DNA of 64,000 bases from Boletus sp. NGJ (lineage: Eukaryota > Basidiomycota > Agaricomycetes > Boletales > Boletaceae): positions 911,987 through 975,986 of the forward strand of contig JAGTXK010000050.1 of the NCBI GenBank assembly GCA_019096195.1. Direction: 5' to 3'. The position numbers and the translations under genes are program-made. Within the stretch, counting starts at the first letter, position 1; each line of letters starts with the position of its first letter. Of the stretch, positions 11,066 to 23,136 are shown one piece after another. The notes beneath the pieces were generated by a model. It was given only the letters and a program-made list of their open reading frames with translations. It had not been told where the DNA came from and did no database searches.

Positions 11066-14000
11066 TCATGCGCGGATGGGCCTCACCGACGCCGGCATCG
11101 GTCGTCCTCTCGGCCTCGGTCGATTCAGTCGCAAACCATCCGAAGGCCTGTACCAATTCAATCACCTTTCAGTTCACGCCATAGCCCGGGCCAGAAAACA
11201 ACACTCACGTCATCATGGCTCCTTGCGAGACGTTTGTTGCAGCTGGGGCTCCAATGTTGATGTTACCAATGGTCGTGTTGTTCTCCTTATTCTCAATGCC
11301 GTTCCGGCCCGTGCTCTTCTTTGACCATCCAAATGCGCCACGCCGTGTCGTCGGTCCAACACAAGGCCGAGCCGGAACACCCAAGATACGTCCAGGCTTG
11401 TCTGGAGAGATGACACATTCCTTCGACTCCGCAGACACCGTCGACTGTATATTCGGATTGACCGTGATTTGTTGCAATGCGGTGGAACCTGGAAAAGGTC
11501 GACGAGGTGCGGCGTTGTCGATAGATGTGGCGAGAGAAGCCGCAACCGTCGCCCGTAGATGTTCCGCACTGGGGGAGGATGTGAACGATGTCTTGATGGT
11601 TCGAGGGTACGGCGAGGGCCGACTGTTGACCCGTGATCGCACGCGATGAGGGCGGAGGTCAGACGGAAGTGGACCAAAGGTTTGTAGCGAATGGTCTAAC
11701 ATCGCTTTTATTCCTGATGGATGCCGCGGAGGGTCAAATGCTAGCAAAGGTGTCAACACCAAAAAAATCCAGCACGCGAACAACTCACATTGAAGCGCGA
11801 AAACTGAAAACGGCGTGTCCAGCCACGTACGTTTGCTCTCCGTGACCGCATCCTCGGCTTCGTCCCGGAGAGCATAATACCTTCTGAGCGCTGTGATCCC
11901 TCGTTCGTCATCCCACAACGAATACGACTCCACGGACGACGTTTCGGGATCCATAACATACACTTGAGGCGGATCCATTGTTTTCGCCTCAACTTTAGCG
12001 AGCTTGATCGTATTAGGTGTGGACCCCAGGGTCGACTGTTCAGGAGAACTCATATGTGACAGCGGCGAGGTGAATTCCTCCTCTATTGTTTCGTACACGG
12101 AGGTTCGTGACGCGCGAGCTTGGGATATACGTCGGCGGTGGCCGTGACCGCGTACGTGAGGGCGGGCACGATCAAATGTGGCATTGGATAATGGTTGTGT
12201 GGCGTTTGAAAGCAAGACATTCAGTTGCGATAAATCGATACTAGACAACGATCCTTCCGAGAACGAAGAGTAACCGTCCGAAATGGAGAGTGGGGGTGTT
12301 TCTGCCCCTGAACTCGACGTACAGGTACTCGACCGGGAGCGATTGGCGCGCTTGGGCCGAGTGAAAACGGGCAATCGGACTACAGCATAAGGTGAGCACC
12401 ATACCCCATGTGTCGCATGTGACACTTACACGAACCTGAGAAGTCCTCGCCGTCTCCCATCAATGCAGTGTTCTCGAGGCTCTGGCGCTCGAGGAGACCG
12501 TGCTTTGCGCGAATCATGCGTTCGTCGCCAAATTTAAACGAGTTCACGGTGGAGGCGATCGAAGGTTTCGTTTCGATAACGCGCGACATCACCGGGGACT
12601 CGTGATCCTCCGGGTGGGCGCTCTTGATGCGACTGAATACTGTTTCAGGAGGGTTGGCGAGAATGTTTTTGCGTCGCTCTGCTTGGATGCATGGCGAAGC
12701 ACCGATCATTGATGTCACGGAACGGCGCCGTACGTGACCACCACCCAGCATCTGATCATGTATTAAATAAAAATATTGAATGAAGAGTGAAAACGTACAG
12801 AGATCATCGTGTCGTCCTCCTTGGGCGGGCTATGCACGCTCTGGACGCTCAGGCTTGAAATAGGGCGATAACGGGGAGGCTTCGCGGCATCGTTGTCCGA
12901 ATGTTGTTCAAAGAATGTCGAATCAGACGAGCAGACCGAGTTTCGACACCCAGTCTTCTCGAACAGCGAGTCGGTCTTTTGAGACTCACACCGACTGTCC
13001 ATAATCGAGTCGTACGACGTCCGATTGTCGTACTCCTCCGAACGCTTTCGTTCTCCGCGTACACTGCCAGCTCGACTGGGGGGAGGCGATGCAGATATGG
13101 ATGTCAATGGTGTACCATGCTCCAGAGCAGAGTCGAGCATCTTGTCCCCCAGACCAGGTCGTCCAAGCTGCGTTCCCGAAAAGTCACTGACCACGGATTC
13201 GACCGAAAAATTTGATCGATGTCGAGTCCAAGAAAATCGTTGGCAGTTGGTATATGAGGGGGCAACGCTGCCTATGCTCGTGCTGGAGTCGCCACGGCGG
13301 TGGTAGGTGGAGTTGCGGTGGTTGAAAAGACTAACGGGTGGTCCGACAGACACGCCAGAGTCCTGTCGACGGTGACCGCGGCTGTAAGGGTGGACGAGGG
13401 ATGTGCGGGGGTAGTAGCTTGAGGCATCACTATCCACTCTACGACGAAGCGGCTGTCGACGGAGGAAAGAGAAGGTATCGTCAACCGAAGTCGACATTGT
13501 AAATGAAAAGTCATCTGATGAGGGCCTCTCTCGCAAGCTTGGTAGAGGGACGACAGAGCCATAATCGAAAGGATCGGCAGAACCTCCATGAAGAACATTG
13601 CCGTAGGACGACACCGAAGCGATACTGTAGAAGGATTCGTGTTTGCGATGTCGCCTATCAGACGTTGAGTTCGGCAGGGGATAGAACCCGGGGCGACTGT
13701 CATTAAACTCGAAACCTCGTCGCACCTCCGCAAACGAATCAAACCCTACGAAACTCAACACGGAAGGATTGCGTTGATGACCAGCGATCACATGGGAATT
13801 CCGAGCGGCATTGCGAGTCTCGCGCTGAGAACTGGCACCAGAATCGAGCCGAGGTCGCTTAGGTGGCGACTCAATCTCAATGGTGTGGGCAAGGATCGAC
13901 CCCATCAACGAGTCTTCATCACCAGGAAATGATGCCATGGAGAGAGATCTTGCAATCTCGGGGGGTGGAATGATATCCGACAGCGTGAGCGGCAAAGTAT

Positions 14001-17000
14001 CTTTCTTATTCGATGAGGAATGCTTTCCACCAAACTTGAAATCACGGTTGAGCTGTCCGTCCGAGGGTCGAGACGCAACGGATGGAACATTTCGTAGGAC
14101 CTCAGGCGCGATGATGTTGAGCAGCTCCTCCTCCTCCTCCTCCTCCTCCGCAGTTGTGGCAAAACTATCCAAGCCGGAGCGTAAAGACGGCTCCGCGTTG
14201 ACACCGATCGGGAGGCTAAAGGAGCTCTCACCCGCCCGAGACAACTCATCCTGTAGCGTGTTGAGTTGAGGTATGGGTGGTAGATCCCCGAAGTCGCAGC
14301 GGAGGTCAACCTTGGCGGGAGTACGGAATGCGTTCTCGAGCTGCTCTATGAAGCTACGGCGATCAGATGCACCAGATTCGTTTAGCTTTTGCAACTCCCC
14401 AGTGAAGTCAAATGACCTCTTAGTGTCGTCCTCAGATAATGTCTCCTCAACGTCATTGTGGTGGTCGTCCCCATTGACCACGGCCGCTCGGAAGCCAGGA
14501 ATCTCAGATAGTGAGCTCCTCGGAGACGGGCTGTCGAGTACCGGTAAAGGCATCTCGGGGGGCAAGCCTGGAGAAGCGGGCGGGGGCGCTGGCGCACGAT
14601 CGAACGAAATGGTATCGTCTCCCTCTTGATCTGAATTTGACAAGATAACCTGGAGCTCATCGGGGATGTCAGAGTCTGGATCGCTCCCGTCGTAGTCCTG
14701 CTCAGCAATACTGCCCACAGAACCACCCATGGTACCAGCGAGCCCAAGGTTGCGACGAACCTCGGGAAGGATAGGTAGATTATCATCATCAAGAGCCGCG
14801 CGAGGAACCAAGGAAAACGTCTTGCGAGCGTAGCCTTGGGCCTTCTTGAACACTGGCGAGACAGAGAGCGTTCCTCGAGACTCTGCCTTGGAATGACCAG
14901 AGCCGAACGTCTGCGTTGATGGGGAGCGGTCTGTCATGCTGGTGACGAATGGCGAGATGCCTGTAGAAGCACCCACCACCGTCGTAGGGAGACGAGTAGT
15001 CGCGGGACGAAGTGCTTTGAAGACGGGCGATGGATCTACAGCCGGCGCGGGCGTCAGTGTTCGCCTGTGCTTTCGGACGGTCGCCATATTATCCTGGAAG
15101 TTACTCATCGTACTGGGGGAAGGTTTTGAGGGAGAAATGCCTGCGTTTAATGTGGACCATGGAGCGATGTTCTGACCGAGCTGTACACCAACGCTCTTTG
15201 AACCTAATTGCACATAGGGTCTGAGAGAGGTCATGGACGAATTTGTGCGTCGTAAACCCTTCACTGGGCTCTCCCCTGTCAATCTATTGTTGGACGACGA
15301 ATTTGCGCACGGCTCCAGGAAGAACTGGGAACGATGGCTCATCGGCGTCATTTCGACACTTCCTGGAGTTGCCTCGAGATCAAGCCTGTTGATTAATTGG
15401 GCCAGGTCGTTCGTCGCCGCGTCCAAGAGTGACATGACCGCGTTGTCTGGGATGCGTTCAGTTATAGTTCGGATGGTGGCAAATAAGATCTCACCATCAT
15501 CCCCTTCGCAGGATGGTTTGGGTCGATTCCGCGCAAGAGGTTGGTCTGAAACTGGTCGGTGACGTACATACTTTACGGGAGTTTCCATTGGCGAATTCCC
15601 TACATCGGCTTCATGTCGTCCAAGTTCGTGCCCGTCCACTGTCGCCTCCTCGATTGCAACGACGGGCGTTACCGGTGGCCGTTCCCTCTCGTCGCGCTCC
15701 GATACAACCCCTGGGAATATCGCTGCTAGGGGAGACCTCTTCCAACTGTCTGATGATTTCCGGGTAGAATCCTTCCCACTTTTGGATTTCTTGAGTTTCT
15801 TCTTCTTCTCCTCCTTCTCCTTACTCCTCGTCTCCTTCTCCTTCCGGCGGATTTCCTTTACCGTCTGCAACCCCGCTTCATCCCATTTCACAGAGGCCAC
15901 TCCCGAACTACCCGACGACTCGCGAGAGCCACAAGACTTAGTCGACATCGGGCGGAGAGAAGAGGCGGCGGACATTGTTGAACCAGACCGTCCCCTTGCA
16001 AGAACTCCACCCCCTAACAAACACGCAGAGTCCACCGACAAACGATGATTGACGGTGTTGGATGCGACGACTGACGATGCCGTCGATCCACTGCGAGAAG
16101 AAGGTAACCGTATCGTCGAAGGCAGGCCGAGCCCCAATATGCTTGCCTTCTTTTTCCCGAGAGATTTAGACTCATTCTTGGGGGCAGCGGGGCTTGCACT
16201 CAATGCGCCCGCTTCGAAGCTGCTGCCTGAGTAGCGATTCGTTTCCTTTGCCTTGTCCTTCTTCTTCTTCTTCTTCTTCCCGTCGGACTCCTTATCCCTG
16301 ATAGTTACCGCAGCGGCGTCGGGATTAGGTGTGTTCTTGAGTTGAGCCCAGCTACCAATACGGGCGAGAGAACGGACAGAGCGCATAGCCCTGATGGCAA
16401 CGGAATCCTTGCCACTCCCTGATGCCGCAGCACCAGGCGCTACCGGCGGCGGAGTGGGGACACGTACGTGTTCCACAGGAGACTTGGGATGCTCTGCGTG
16501 AACCGGATTCGTGAGCAGAATCCCCGAGTCTAGCGAGTTGAATCGTGTGCGTGTGTCAGCAGGTTTGTCAGTTGGTTGAGGAGCTAAGGAATAACTCAGC
16601 ACGACGACTCAGTGAATCCAATCTGAGTGACTCACATTTCGCGCGACCTTTATCTTTTACCTTCTCCTTCTCCTTGGAGTCCCGCCTTCCGCGCCCAATG
16701 CTCCACCACTTCTGATTCTCATCCACCTTCACCTTCTTCAAACTCACCTTCTTCCCTCCTTTCTCCTTTGGTATCATAACAGACGGAACATTCGTCACTT
16801 CCCCCAACGTCCCCCATTGCATCCCATCCAATGCCAGTCGCGACTTCTTCTTCTTCACCATTAAAATCTCGCCAATGTCGGGGTCGTTGGCGGGATCGAC
16901 ATAAATTTCAAATCCGTTACTCCCATTCTGGACTGACGCGCCTGCGACGCGTCTGACTACGTCAGAAAAATCTTGCTCGCGGGCTTTTGCCGACGAGGAT

Positions 17001-17278
17001 GACGACCCAAGAAGGTTGAGCTTTGACTTCTTGGGAACGAGACGCTTCCGTGATGTCTCTCCACTTGTTGGCTTTGGCGCGATCAGAACATGTGATGCCT
17101 TGGAAGTTGTCCACGGCGCGACTTGGCTAACGCCATTTGTTGAATTTGCGTCGCAAGGGGTAGCAGTTGTCAAGCAGATGGTCGGAATCTGTGGTTTGGA
17201 TGCAGGTGTAGCGAGTGGGGATGGGGGCCGTGAGAGAAGAGTATCCGTCGCTGGTCGTGAAAGCATTTGCAAGGGCAT
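11066..17278 (-). CDS. Very long Ser/Pro-rich conserved basidiomycete protein, function unknown
   Basis: Six exons on the minus strand give a protein of about 2,000 residues: 17278-16635, about 16588-12799, 12751-12433, about 12382-11793, about 11745-11208, and a short last exon ending at 11066. All junctions are GT-AG and keep frame. The chain is mostly disordered, rich in Ser, Pro and charged residues, with a Lys run (16256-16280), a Glu run from CTC repeats (14126-14150) and many RSGS-like patches. The most ordered and conserved-looking segments lie near the C-terminus (ITALRRYYALRDEAEDAV, TWLDTPFSVFALQSFDPP, FGPLPSDLRPHRVRSRV) and at the end (GLRLNRPRPRGRP, last exon). I know no catalytic domain for it. 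A scaffold or signalling role is possible but unproven. If the last intron is not spliced, the protein ends at 11205 instead. Confidence 0.8.
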
Positions 17279-18958
17279 TAGTCAATAGCAAAGAGGTCGT
17301 TATGTGCACCGGTAAATTGTAGGACCGTGTCAATCGTAGGGTCGTTATGGAACAAAGCGGTTTTCGAAATTTGGAAGCGATTAGACAAGATGGAAAGCGA
17401 GACGGGAACGGGAAATATGTGCAGTCGTCAGATCTAATTGTCGTTCGTTATTTTGAGTGCGTTCGACTGCTGAGTCGAATAAACCTTGTTGGATCGCGAG
17501 CGTTGGCAAGCGCGAAGTTAGCTTGTTAGAATCAGTTAGATGTTGAAAGCGGGTCGTGAGCTGGTAAAAAACGTTAATTCCTTGCGTTAGCAGGCGGAGT
17601 CTCTGCGAGTTCTCTCCATAAGTAACTGAGCTAACATGCAATCGAACGCCGGTGACTGACCTGGAGCGACGAAGCAAATAACTTACGGTCGTAAACGACA
17701 AGGCTTGCGAAAGCAACGACGACGGGGTCGGCGATGGCAAGCACTTGTTCTCCTTGACGTCGTTGGTTGCGGCGGCGCAGGGAAGAGAAACGATGTTTGG
17801 CTTCTTCCCGAGTCGAGCATGAACTCGAACTTGTTTGTGCTTGTAGGCGCAGGTGCAAACAACGCGTAAACAAAACGCGTCCCGAAAAACCACCGGCACT
17901 GCATCCTCGTGCCAATGCGTCAGAGCGCACGGGTTCTTCAATGGAATAGGGAAGGGATTGTACTAGTCACAGAACCTATCCCCTATGGTAACCACCCAGC
18001 CCTTGTCGAATCCCTCATCATTATTCGCGGGCCTCCCCAGAAGAATGTGGTGTCGACACCACGATTTTGCGCGCCGCTGAACAGGAAGCTAAGCTGGCAA
18101 GAGAAAAGCTAATGTTACCCCCGGAGACGCAAATGTTCAAAACCAAGGTCCCGAAGGCAGAACCTGCGGCCGAGCAACCCACACCTCCGGCTCCCAAATC
18201 CGTGATCTCACTCATTTTTCCTGCTTCCCGGCTTCTCTCCGAACTCCCCGCTTGTCATGCGGTACGTGGTTGTCCTGCATATTATGTTGAGAAGCACTGT
18301 ACTTGAAGACTTGCGGTGCATCATCGCTGAAGGTATTGTCCCCGAAGGCCATATTTATGCATCAGCAAATTTGTTACGACCACGCTTGACATTTGTACAC
18401 TTCAGTACACTTTCGTACACCAAGCCATGAGACAAACCCTTCACCTTACGCCATGCTCCCGCACACCTGGGTCGTACAGTTACACGGGTGGATTTGAGCG
18501 GATTCCAAATTCCCGGAACACTACCCAGGAGGCATACGTACAGTCATCCTCGATCGCCAGCCCAAGGCATGGAAAAACCGACACATATATACGATCACGC
18601 TTTTCCACCAGCTCGAGTGTCCGGGCATCATCGATGCATGCATCTGTCAGTTCTCGCGAGCTGCCGTCTCGGCCCACGAAGCCTGCATGAATTATTTGCG
18701 CCAGCCAGCTTTGTGCAATATCAACATGCAAGAATAGAACATTCAGTCGACCCAACAGGAAAGGCTGAAAGAGAGTATGACGTTGTTCGTCAGGATTGGC
18801 GAAGCTGCGTCATGAATCATGTACATAAGAGGTGCTCGTCGTCGTCGTCGTCGGACCCATTTCTGGTGCGCTTATTCTCAGGCTGTTGCCCATCTGACGA
18901 CCAGCTTCGCCTCCCAGGTTCAAGGGCGACTAAGCACCCTGTCGCCGTGGTGCCAGAC
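17279..18958. other. Intergenic region with a small orphan reading frame
   Basis: This stretch is mostly the 5' flank of the long minus-strand gene. At 18057-18306 on the plus strand an open frame reads TTILRAAEQEAKLAREK and then a Pro/Ala-rich tail. It looks like the end of a degraded gene but I cannot identify it. A perfect 16-base palindrome (GTGGTGTCGACACCAC) sits at 18047-18062. A GTC repeat occurs at 18838-18853. Confidence 0.3.
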
Positions 18959-21023
18959 ATGACCCTCACCTGCTGGGTGCACGGTGACACGATTGATAAC
19001 GTCTTCCCCGTCGAAACTTCAAGCACTAAGACTGTCGGAGACCTCAAAACAGTCATCAAGAACAAGAACCAGGTGGACTTTCGAGAAATCGACGCGCGCT
19101 TCATCCTTCTTTATAAAGCTTCCATCCCTTGGGGCGAAGACACGCCAGAGATACTTGATGGCTGGAAACTCGTTCCTAAAGATCGTCTTCCCTCTATTGC
19201 ATTCCTTTCTGATATTTTCCCCGACCATCCCCTTCAAAGGCATATCCATATCATTGTTGACGTTGAGTCCCCGCCATTCAGTGTGTCTCATTAGTGTGCT
19301 TTGTGTTGCCCAGGTTGTCACGACTAAGCATGATTCTGTCAGATCACCAAAAAACTCAGCTGGAAGTAGGAGAACAGGACGATATCTTAACTGCGATCAC
19401 TAAATGTGAGAGCTTCGTTGTTTTAACTTGCAAGAGGGAGTCATTGATCAATGTTGTCCAATCAGCATTCAAACGCACTACCACCATGTCGCATAATCTC
19501 ACTCCTTCCAAAGCTGCAAAATTGAGCGAGTATGTCAAAATTTAGGCCGGCGATCGGAGGATATTAGATTGCCGTTGTGCTGCGGCCGAACCTGCCAACA
19601 CAGTGACTTCTGCTATCCAGCTGTTCAGCCCGGCGTTCGCATACTTCTCCAGCAGGGCATTTGATCCTAAATATGATCTACCTGATGACTTCGCCCTCGA
19701 CATCCAGATTCTCATGACTCGATTCGCTCTAATATACACTAGCGAGCAGGATCGTCGAAATCATCTCCTAACATTGTCATCGGTCGCCCTCTCGAGGCCA
19801 TCATTGGCACTGATAAAACCGCTCCAGATTTCATCGCGCTAAGTTCATGCGAAGACTCATCAGCGTACCTGATCATTATCATTGGCGAGGAGAAGAACGA
19901 GTTTGGTGACGGAGGGTCCGACCCAGTCCAAGCCGCCTTCTCGTTTCTGCATATATTCCGCCAAAAGAAGGTAATGACATCTCCAACATGTATTTTTTTG
20001 CTGAAGGTTCCTTCGCGTAGAATGCGGGACTCCTCATGAGATGCTGCTGTCCCACTTTCATCGTTGCCCATGCTGGACCATGGCTTACAATTATGGGTGG
20101 TATCATCACCGATAAGTGCATCGTCTAGCGACTCACGGATATTCTCTGGCTTCCTGTCCACTCTATCCATGACCACGACCAGTACTACCGAGTTGCTCGC
20201 GTCTTCTATGCTCTCAGAGAGTCAACCCAGCGCCTAGAGTTGTGGTATAAAACCATCACTTGACATTTCGACTCGTCTTATCCACTCTCGATTCCTCCCA
20301 ACTCCCAATATCACAAGAACACCCCAGTCAAGTTTGCATATCGAGCACCGCTCGAACAAAGTGATTCGTGTGTAACGTATCCCGCCAGTACCATCGAGGA
20401 CAAGCCAAAGGACATTATCGTCAAGTTCGTCACTGGTACCTCATATGGTAAAGACGCGCACGAGAAGATGGTATCGCTCGGATTCGCGCCGGAACTTTTT
20501 TACTGCGGACCGATCAAGGTGACCGATGACATGCCGTCGTATGACAAACTACATATGGTCGTGATGGGATACGTGGAAGACTGACGCTCGAAGCTGCATT
20601 GCAACAAAGAAAAGTTCCGCCAAGATTTAAAGATGACCTCGCCCGGGCATTCGAGGAGCTTCATGGTGCCAGTGCAGGTTACGTGTTTGGTGACGTTCGG
20701 GAGCCGAACGTCAACGTCACACCAGATCTAGAAGGGACATCCACGGCGCAACTGATCGACTTTGACTGGGCTGGAAAGGAAGGCAAAGCCAAGTACCCGA
20801 TTTCGATTTCAACCTCTATCAGCTGGCCGGAATGGGTGAAAGGGCTGGGGCTCATTCTGAAGAAACATGACAATGGTATGTTGGACATTTTAGCATCTCG
20901 CTGCTCTCAATAGCAGCCTGCTGATCCCAAAGGGAAGAGAAGGGCCATTGACACTCTGTCTGGCCAATCTTCCTTCAAGAAGACTGCAGCAGGCGATGAG
21001 GACATGGAAGTTGATGATACGTA
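18959..21023 (+). pseudogene. Crinkler-type N-terminal domain joined to a kinase-like domain, broken
   Basis: From the ATG at 18959 the protein opens as a Crinkler (CRN) N-terminal, ubiquitin-like domain: MTLTCWVHGDTIDNVFPVE, STKTVGDLKTVIKNKNQVDF, LLYKASIPW, LSDIFPDHPLQRHIHIIV. A middle region follows (about 19490-19790: SPSKAAKLSEYVKI, AIQLFSPAFAYFSSRAFD). A kinase-like domain comes next at 20325-20913: FVTGTSYGKDAHEKMVSLGF, ELFYCGPIKV, LHMVVMGYVED, then GYVFGDVREPNV, QLIDFDWAGKEGKAKYP and WPEWVKGLGLI. CRN proteins were first described in oomycetes, and fungal members often pair this N-terminus with enzymatic C-terminal domains. The copy is broken: a stop interrupts the middle region at 19543, and one base is missing near 20582 between the two kinase halves. 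The tail KRRAIDTL to DEDMEVDDT (about 20930-21023) may belong to the same gene after an intron. Confidence 0.7.
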
Positions 21024-21259
21024 ATGTCCGGCTTTTTTTTTGTTGGCAAGGCAGAAAGGCTATCGCTATCACAATCAGAGTCTGTACATATCAACTCGCA
21101 GTTGTACGACTATTATAAGCTACAAAATTACAAAGCAACATTGTATACTAGCAGCAACAAGGTTCCGATAAAACGACTGTACAGTGGGTAGATAATGAAT
21201 AAATAACGAGCGAGCGAATCAATGATCATTAGATGTCAAGAATATATACTTCCCCAAGT
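21024..21259. other. Short convergent gap
   Basis: AT-rich 3' flank between the Crinkler-kinase locus and the metacaspase 3' end. Nothing recognised. Confidence 0.3.
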
Positions 21260-23136
21260 TCATAATAATTCACAGGATAAATCGAAGGCTAGTGTCCTGT
21301 AGAAATTACAGTATGTCATCTTCAAACCGCAAACGCATCCAAGAAATACGCACAATGTAATGTCCACTCGACAATTGCGCTTTCTGCTGAAAATGTGGTT
21401 GCACAATATCACGAATAGATAACAGTAACTCCAAATAGCTCTGCACTGGTTTCCGGGCTGTGACGCGCAAGATAAGAATGATTCCCCCGTGCGTACGCAA
21501 TACTTACTCAAAACCGTCAAGAACGCCTGATATTGATTTAGATTAGCGATTCTCGTGGACTACAAAGGTCTAGCCACCCACATAACTCATCGCGCCAACG
21601 GCTACCCCTCCCTGGACAGTGTCAGCGCTCGTCTGATCATCCCTACATGCCGCGAATGATATAACGTCTGCCGAACTCATTCTCTGCGACCGTGTACGCT
21701 CAGCGATATGGTTTTCTTTCAGTCGCCCATCATGGTGGTACTGTCAAACCGAAGGTCGTACATTTTCAAGAGAAAATGATATTTCTGACACACCATAAAC
21801 GGTAAGTCTAGTCAATGAACACGATCAGTCATCATTTCGCATGCAAGACTGCGTGTACGCACCAAGCGTTGTGCCAGAATGGCATGACTGAAAGCTTATG
21901 AGCACGAGAAGGGAATCCCCATTCAGAGAATAAATCTTACATCGAAAACAGCCTAAATTGGTATAAAATTGGTATATTTAATGACACGGAACCCAGAGAA
22001 CTGCATAGAATCTCACCGTTAGCCGGCACCCAGGTGGAAGTGGCTTCACCTTTGTTATGAAATCAGTCAGCAGCACTTCCGATCAAAAAACTCTTGCAAA
22101 CCATAATTCGGTGCAGTTCCTGTCCACACATCATTATCGCAAGCGTTATTTTAAGATATCCCGACTCACGTCGTCTATGATAACCCCCGCTGTCTTGTAA
22201 TCCACCGGGTATATCACTAAAACAACCCACTTTAACTGACAACGTTCGTAACAGGAGAAGGATTAACTGACCCTCATCAAATCCATCCGTCTTGTCACCG
22301 TGGGTATCGGGTATTTGGCCTCCGTGGCCAGAATCTAAATGAATAACAAATTGCAGCCATGAACAATAACGATGGCAATCATCCCTACAATGAAAAAATA
22401 ACGAATCGTGTGGTTTGGCGTCCTTTACAAGCCATCTCATAGCGTCAATCATGTTCTTTCTTGTAGGTATCTGTCGAGGGTTCGTAGTCTCATCCATCAA
22501 CATGACGATATCCCCCTCTTTGAAACCCCATGAGCCTAAACGAGCAAGGGATCAACGCAGTTTTGAGTGTGACAACAAAAAACTCACGGGTAAGGAACCG
22601 CTTGACGTTCTTGATATCGTTGATGCACCCGCGAAGCTCACGCTTCTGACCTGTGTAGTTGATACCGATCTGGATACCAACCCAATTGCACGATCGTCTC
22701 AGCATTCCTTACGTCGATAATATTATTTACTCACACACAGTGCCTTCTTCCGGCCCGAACACCTCGAGTATTGATGTCCACTGGTTCTACTGGTTGTACG
22801 AACTTGCTGCTGCGACTGGGATGGTGTGAAATTGAGAACCACAGGTGCAGCAGCATTTCCACTAGAGTGTGCTCGGCGGCGATGTCCCTGGGCTGGCTGC
22901 TGAGCAACATTCGGGTGCAGATAGCGAGATGTTGTAGCGACGGGAACGAGACCGGGCATCTGCGAACTCTGAGCGGATATTTGTCGTGAACGAGGTTGAG
23001 ACATCTCATCCGCATAGTGAACATGACGTGTTGCCGCTGATACACTACGATGTCGCGCTGGCTTGTTGGAATGATGGTGATGGCCCGGCTGATGGTGTGA
23101 AGGAATGTGGGCCGGAACAGGTCGCGGGTTTGCCAT
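21260..23136 (-). CDS. MCA1: Type I metacaspase
   Basis: The minus strand encodes a fungal type I metacaspase in about ten exons. An N-terminal low-complexity prodomain rich in Pro, His, Gln and Ser (from the ATG at 23136) leads to KKALC, then IGINYTGQKRELRGCINDI, KNVKRFLTR, VMLMDETTNPRQIPTRKNM, AMRWLVKDAKPHDSLFFHY and SGHGGQIPDTHGDKTDGFDE. The last contains the catalytic His. After VIYPVDYKTAGVIIDDELH and KPLPPGCRLTAVFD, a small exon carries SCHSGTTL with the catalytic Cys. Further exons give DLPFM, YHHDGRLKENHIAE, ISFAACRDDQTSADTVQGG and VAVGAMSY. Metacaspases are calcium-dependent proteases cutting after Arg or Lys, linked to stress responses and protein quality control. Both catalytic residues are present and all junctions I traced are GT-AG in phase. 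The exact 3' end is uncertain; SYLELLLSIRDIV and QQKAQLSSGHYI are the last convincing blocks. Confidence 0.85.
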
